This document shows, one piece after another, positions 62,101 through 64,000 of a DNA stretch of 64,000 nucleotides; within the stretch, counting starts at the first letter, position 1; every line of letters begins with the position of its first letter. The stretch is from the NCBI GenBank assembly GCA_008933995.1, contig WARS01000033.1:9128287-9192286 (forward strand), in the 5' to 3' direction. Below the pieces are notes generated by a model. It was not told where the DNA came from. It saw nothing but the letters and a program-made list of their open reading frames with translations, and made no database searches. Position numbers and translations under genes: made by a program. The stretch is from Datnioides undecimradiatus. Taxonomy: Eukaryota; Chordata; Actinopteri; Lobotiformes; Datnioididae.

Positions 62101-63245
62101 TATTTGTAGTTTTTGGCATTTTGCTTTCTCTTAATCCTGATGTTCTTTGTGCTGCTTAAAAGAAACAGAAATATAATACAAATATGCATGATTTAATGGG
62201 TGGTAAAGTACCAGGATATCTTCTCAACATTCTGCAAAATTTTCTAGATAGAAAAATGTAATGACAGGGGGAAAAATCATTTATATATCTTTGTCACGAG
62301 CATGCTCTCACACATGATGACCACAGGTCTTTCCACCAGATGAGGCTCATCTGTTCAGAGAGTTTTCTTTCAAATGGAATATGATTCAATATATTCAAAG
62401 CTATTAGTAGATCAGTCTGAGTATTGTTGGGTAAAATTGAGATTTCCCTTAAAAGGTTACTTAAAACCCCCAGTTGCCCCCAGTATGAGTCATTTCTAAC
62501 GGACAATTTAGAAAGTAGAATTACTATCATTTCCAGCATAGTTGTTGTGTTCGCGAGAGTTTTCTCTAATGTTCAAAGACATAAATTTCCCCAAAACGTT
62601 TATACCACATGTTCAAATTGGGTTATTAAGCACTGATGATCTAGGAGGGTTTTTTATCATTGGCTTTTAATCAAGATCTTAAAATCAAAGACAGAAAATC
62701 AATCATAGCTTCAGACGCAATTGTTCAAAAGTGATTTTCAGATCTTCATTCTATTTATATATATATAAATTTCTATTTTCAAGGTGTTACCATTTATCTG
62801 TAACATCATTTAAAGCCAAAACATGTGCATATCTGGTGAATTAGAGAATGAAGACCAGGAGTGTTTGTGAAATGGTTGTTTGGCAAAATAGCATAGCAAC
62901 ATTAGCTGTCTTAGTTTAAGCTGTAATCGTTTCATAAAAATGCTCATTTCTTGCTCTTGTTTGTAGCACGTAAACTAAAGAAGATTGGACAACAGAAAAC
63001 CCCTGAGGAGGATCATCCTGTTCAGGATCCTCTAGAGGCTGTCCAAAATATCTCTCCTAAATCAAGCCTGAACTTCAACTCCCAACTGGTCTTCCTCAAC
63101 ATCCTTGAATCCATTGAGCCTGAGGTGGTGAATGCAGGGCACGACTATGGCCAACCAGATTCAGCTGCCACCCTGCTCACCAGCCTCAACGAACTGGGAG
63201 AAAGACAACTGGTCAAAGTGGTCAAATGGGCAAAGGGACTGCCAG
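49066..63245 (+). CDS. ar: Androgen receptor, exons 1-4 (gene continues past the window)
   Basis: A nuclear receptor of the steroid subfamily. Exon 1 codes for the N-terminal transactivation domain, exons 2 and 3 for the two C4 zinc fingers, exon 4 for the hinge and the first part of the ligand-binding domain; exons 5-8 are outside. The P-box CGSCKV fits the AR/GR/MR/PR group. [27 protein letters not shown] and the 152-nt and 117-nt sizes of exons 2 and 3 identify AR. On binding androgen the receptor enters the nucleus and acts as a dimer at AGAACA half-sites. Phe in RKCFEAGM (Tyr in human) and Ser in [10 protein letters not shown] (Gly in human) suggest the teleost ARalpha paralogue, as far as I recall that group. 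The N-terminal domain would be about 355 residues, shorter than in human. Exon 1 is frame-broken; exons 2-4 are intact. Confidence 0.95.
50131..55877 (+). other. ar: ar intron 1 (5.7 kb)
   Basis: GT-AG intron, mostly A+T-rich, with (TTA)n near 53.74 kb and CT/CA dinucleotides near 55.73 kb. A C+G-richer patch lies at about 54.88-54.96 kb. No exon-like frame found; the 152-codon minus frame at 53839-54297 resembles nothing known to me. Confidence 0.8.
55878..56029 (+). CDS. ar: ar exon 2, first zinc finger
   Basis: 152 nt, the exact size of AR exon 2 in mammals. After the exon 1 split codon it reads [18 protein letters not shown] and then the first C4 finger, [20 protein letters not shown], followed by [11 protein letters not shown]. 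The P-box GS..V, which reads the AGAACA half-site, is intact. Human AR has Gly for the Ser after CLIC. Acceptor ACTGCAG, donor GTAAAT. Confidence 0.97.
56185..56206. promoter_or_regulatory. ar: Overlapping DR1 and perfect oestrogen response element
   Basis: GGGTCA-A-AGGTCA (56185-56197) is a DR1, the site type for RXR heterodimers and HNF4. It shares its second half with AGGTCA-CCG-TGACCT (56192-56206), a perfect palindromic oestrogen response element (GGTCAnnnTGACC). The motifs are seen directly; occupancy is unknown. Confidence 0.55.
56311..56323 (+). promoter_or_regulatory. ar: Perfect DR1 nuclear-receptor site
   Basis: AGGTCA-A-AGGTCA, two identical half-sites one base apart, in the same repeat as the element at 56185-56206. 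Confidence 0.5.
56904..57020 (+). CDS. ar: ar exon 3, second zinc finger
   Basis: 117 nt, the size of AR exon 3 in mammals. It reads [20 protein letters not shown], then [20 protein letters not shown] up to the split codon. All four finger cysteines are present. Compared with human AR it has Lys for Arg in ASKND, Leu for Phe in DKLRR and Phe for Tyr in RKCFEAG. Acceptor CATGCAG, donor GTAGGC. Confidence 0.97.
58795..58945 (-). mobile_element. Scrap of an RTE/Rex3-like LINE
   Basis: CTCCTGGGGGATCTCAAGGT, GTTCTCAAACCAATTTGGAG and CCTTCAGCATGTCCTCATCT match, with many changes, the reverse strand of the C-terminal coding end of Rex3/RTE elements (the GGGGATCCCAAGG-CGTTCCCAGGCC region). Much degraded. 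Confidence 0.5.
61049..61547. mobile_element. 499-bp non-autonomous element with 17-bp terminal inverted repeats
   Basis: The left end AAAGGCAACTGGACTTG (61049-61065) is the exact reverse complement of the right end CAAGTCCAGTTGCCTTT (61531-61547). Beyond these the two ends stay alignable for some 80 bases, for example AAGACGTTTCATTTCTTCTC against the reverse strand of GAGGTGAAGCATCTTAAAG. The end sequence is familiar from many fish repeats. No transposase is encoded. I saw no clear target-site duplication. Confidence 0.75.
62967..63245 (+). CDS. ar: ar exon 4, hinge and start of the ligand-binding domain
   Basis: 279 nt (288 in human). It opens with the basic nuclear-localisation stretch [20 protein letters not shown], then a variable hinge, then LBD helices 1-3: [20 protein letters not shown], then [20 protein letters not shown] and [12 protein letters not shown]. 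The blocks [21 protein letters not shown] and [10 protein letters not shown] are AR-typical. Acceptor TTTGTAG; donor GTAGGA after the first base of a Gly codon, as in other ar genes. Confidence 0.96.
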
Positions 63246-64000
63246 GTAGGACGCTAACTAAGGTTTTTGTTGTTGACAGAGAGACAACAGAAAACAAATA
63301 ATGAGTATAGTTTTTAGTTTAATGCCAAAATGAAAGTATGTAATGTAGCAGCAAAGGTAGCAAGTCTAAAGGTGAGGAGAGAACTAGGCAAGAATCCACA
63401 TGTTAACGGAAATGGATAAGTGAAAGGTGCAGGCCAACTGAGTTAGGTACTAGCAGGCTTAAGGCTAATTGAGTGAAGGCTAGGAGGCCCAGGGCTAGGG
63501 AATCAACAAATGGGGAATCAACAAACGACTAACTGATGAACTGCTAGGCTGCTTAAGGCAGGGGGAGTCATCGGAGGTCTTGGTTGAAAAACTTGAAGAT
63601 GCAGAGAAGCCTGGAATGCCTTAAAGAGCCCAGAAGAAACTCACTAAGGACTTCCATATGAGGAATGCCACTGCAAACTCAGGTCCTACTACCAGATGGA
63701 AGAAATAGAAATAGAAATAATATAAACTGTATAACATTTAAATAAAATAAAGACAAGAACCAAGTAAACATTTTAAAAGATAAATACATAAAAGAAATAA
63801 TTAGTTAAACTTCTATAATTTAAATCTTAATTTTGCATTTAGCAAACACTCCGACACTCAGAGTAATTTAGACATGAGTTGAAGACTACACAGACAGGTC
63901 AATGTGTTCTCTCTGTCTATTTATTGCATTTAACAAAGGTCCTGGGCTGGACTATCACCTTATCACTTGAAGTAATTTGTAATTGACTTAGTAGAATTAG
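63246..64000 (+). other. ar: ar intron 4, start
   Basis: Intron sequence to the window end. GGGGAATCAACAAA occurs twice within 20 bases near 63.50 kb, and an A-rich stretch lies near 63.70-63.80 kb. The next ar exon is not in the window. Confidence 0.75.

Larger units (their letters stand above)
57021..62966 (+). other. ar: ar intron 3 (5.9 kb)
   Basis: GT-AG intron. It holds a small RTE/Rex3-like LINE scrap (58.8-58.9 kb) and a 499-bp element with terminal inverted repeats (61.05-61.55 kb). The rest is A+T-rich, with a TATA dinucleotide run near 62.76 kb, and has no exon-like frame. Confidence 0.8.

Overview
The window is nuclear DNA from a bony fish. Split genes with GT-AG introns, A+T-rich non-coding DNA, a long (TG)n microsatellite and decayed fish-type LINEs all point to a vertebrate. 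The protein sequences and several dispersed repeats (the 'GTTAGCATTTAGC' family among them) point to a spiny-rayed (percomorph-like) teleost. All clear features lie on the + strand.

Layout. 1-4.8 kb: no recognisable exon; the first 1.4 kb looks like the end of a long 3' UTR. 4.9-21.3 kb: a complete moesin gene (msn), with a CpG-rich promoter, 13 coding exons giving 579 residues, an 8.2 kb first intron and a 2.3 kb 3' UTR. 24.18-24.26 kb: the microRNA gene mir-223, with both mature arms readable. 24.3-46 kb: intergenic DNA with repeats and three short unidentified duplications or palindromes of note. 46.0-48.3 kb: relics of an L1-type LINE and an L2/Maui-type LINE. 49.07 kb to the window end: the 5' half of the androgen receptor gene (ar): exon 1 (N-terminal domain), exons 2 and 3 (the two zinc fingers) and exon 4 (hinge and start of the ligand-binding domain). 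Exons 5-8 lie beyond the window.

The order msn - mir-223 - ar, all in one orientation, matches the human Xq12 block MSN - MIR223 - VSIG4 - HEPH - EDA2R - AR. I could not recognise VSIG4, HEPH or EDA2R here. The three genes do not form one pathway: moesin links cortical actin to the membrane, miR-223 is a myeloid regulator, and AR is a steroid-activated transcription factor. Their linkage is ancestral synteny.

Main points for a second look: (1) ar exon 1 reads only if the frame changes at least six times in about 1.07 kb, while about 2.3 kb of other coding exons has no break; (2) perfect short-loop palindromes at 13.05 kb and 43.11 kb, plus a 20-bp palindrome at 43.35 kb; (3) a repeat in ar intron 2 that carries a perfect oestrogen response element and two DR1 nuclear-receptor sites; (4) a 499-bp element with 17-bp perfect terminal inverted repeats in ar intron 3; (5) a very G-rich quadruplex motif in msn intron 11.
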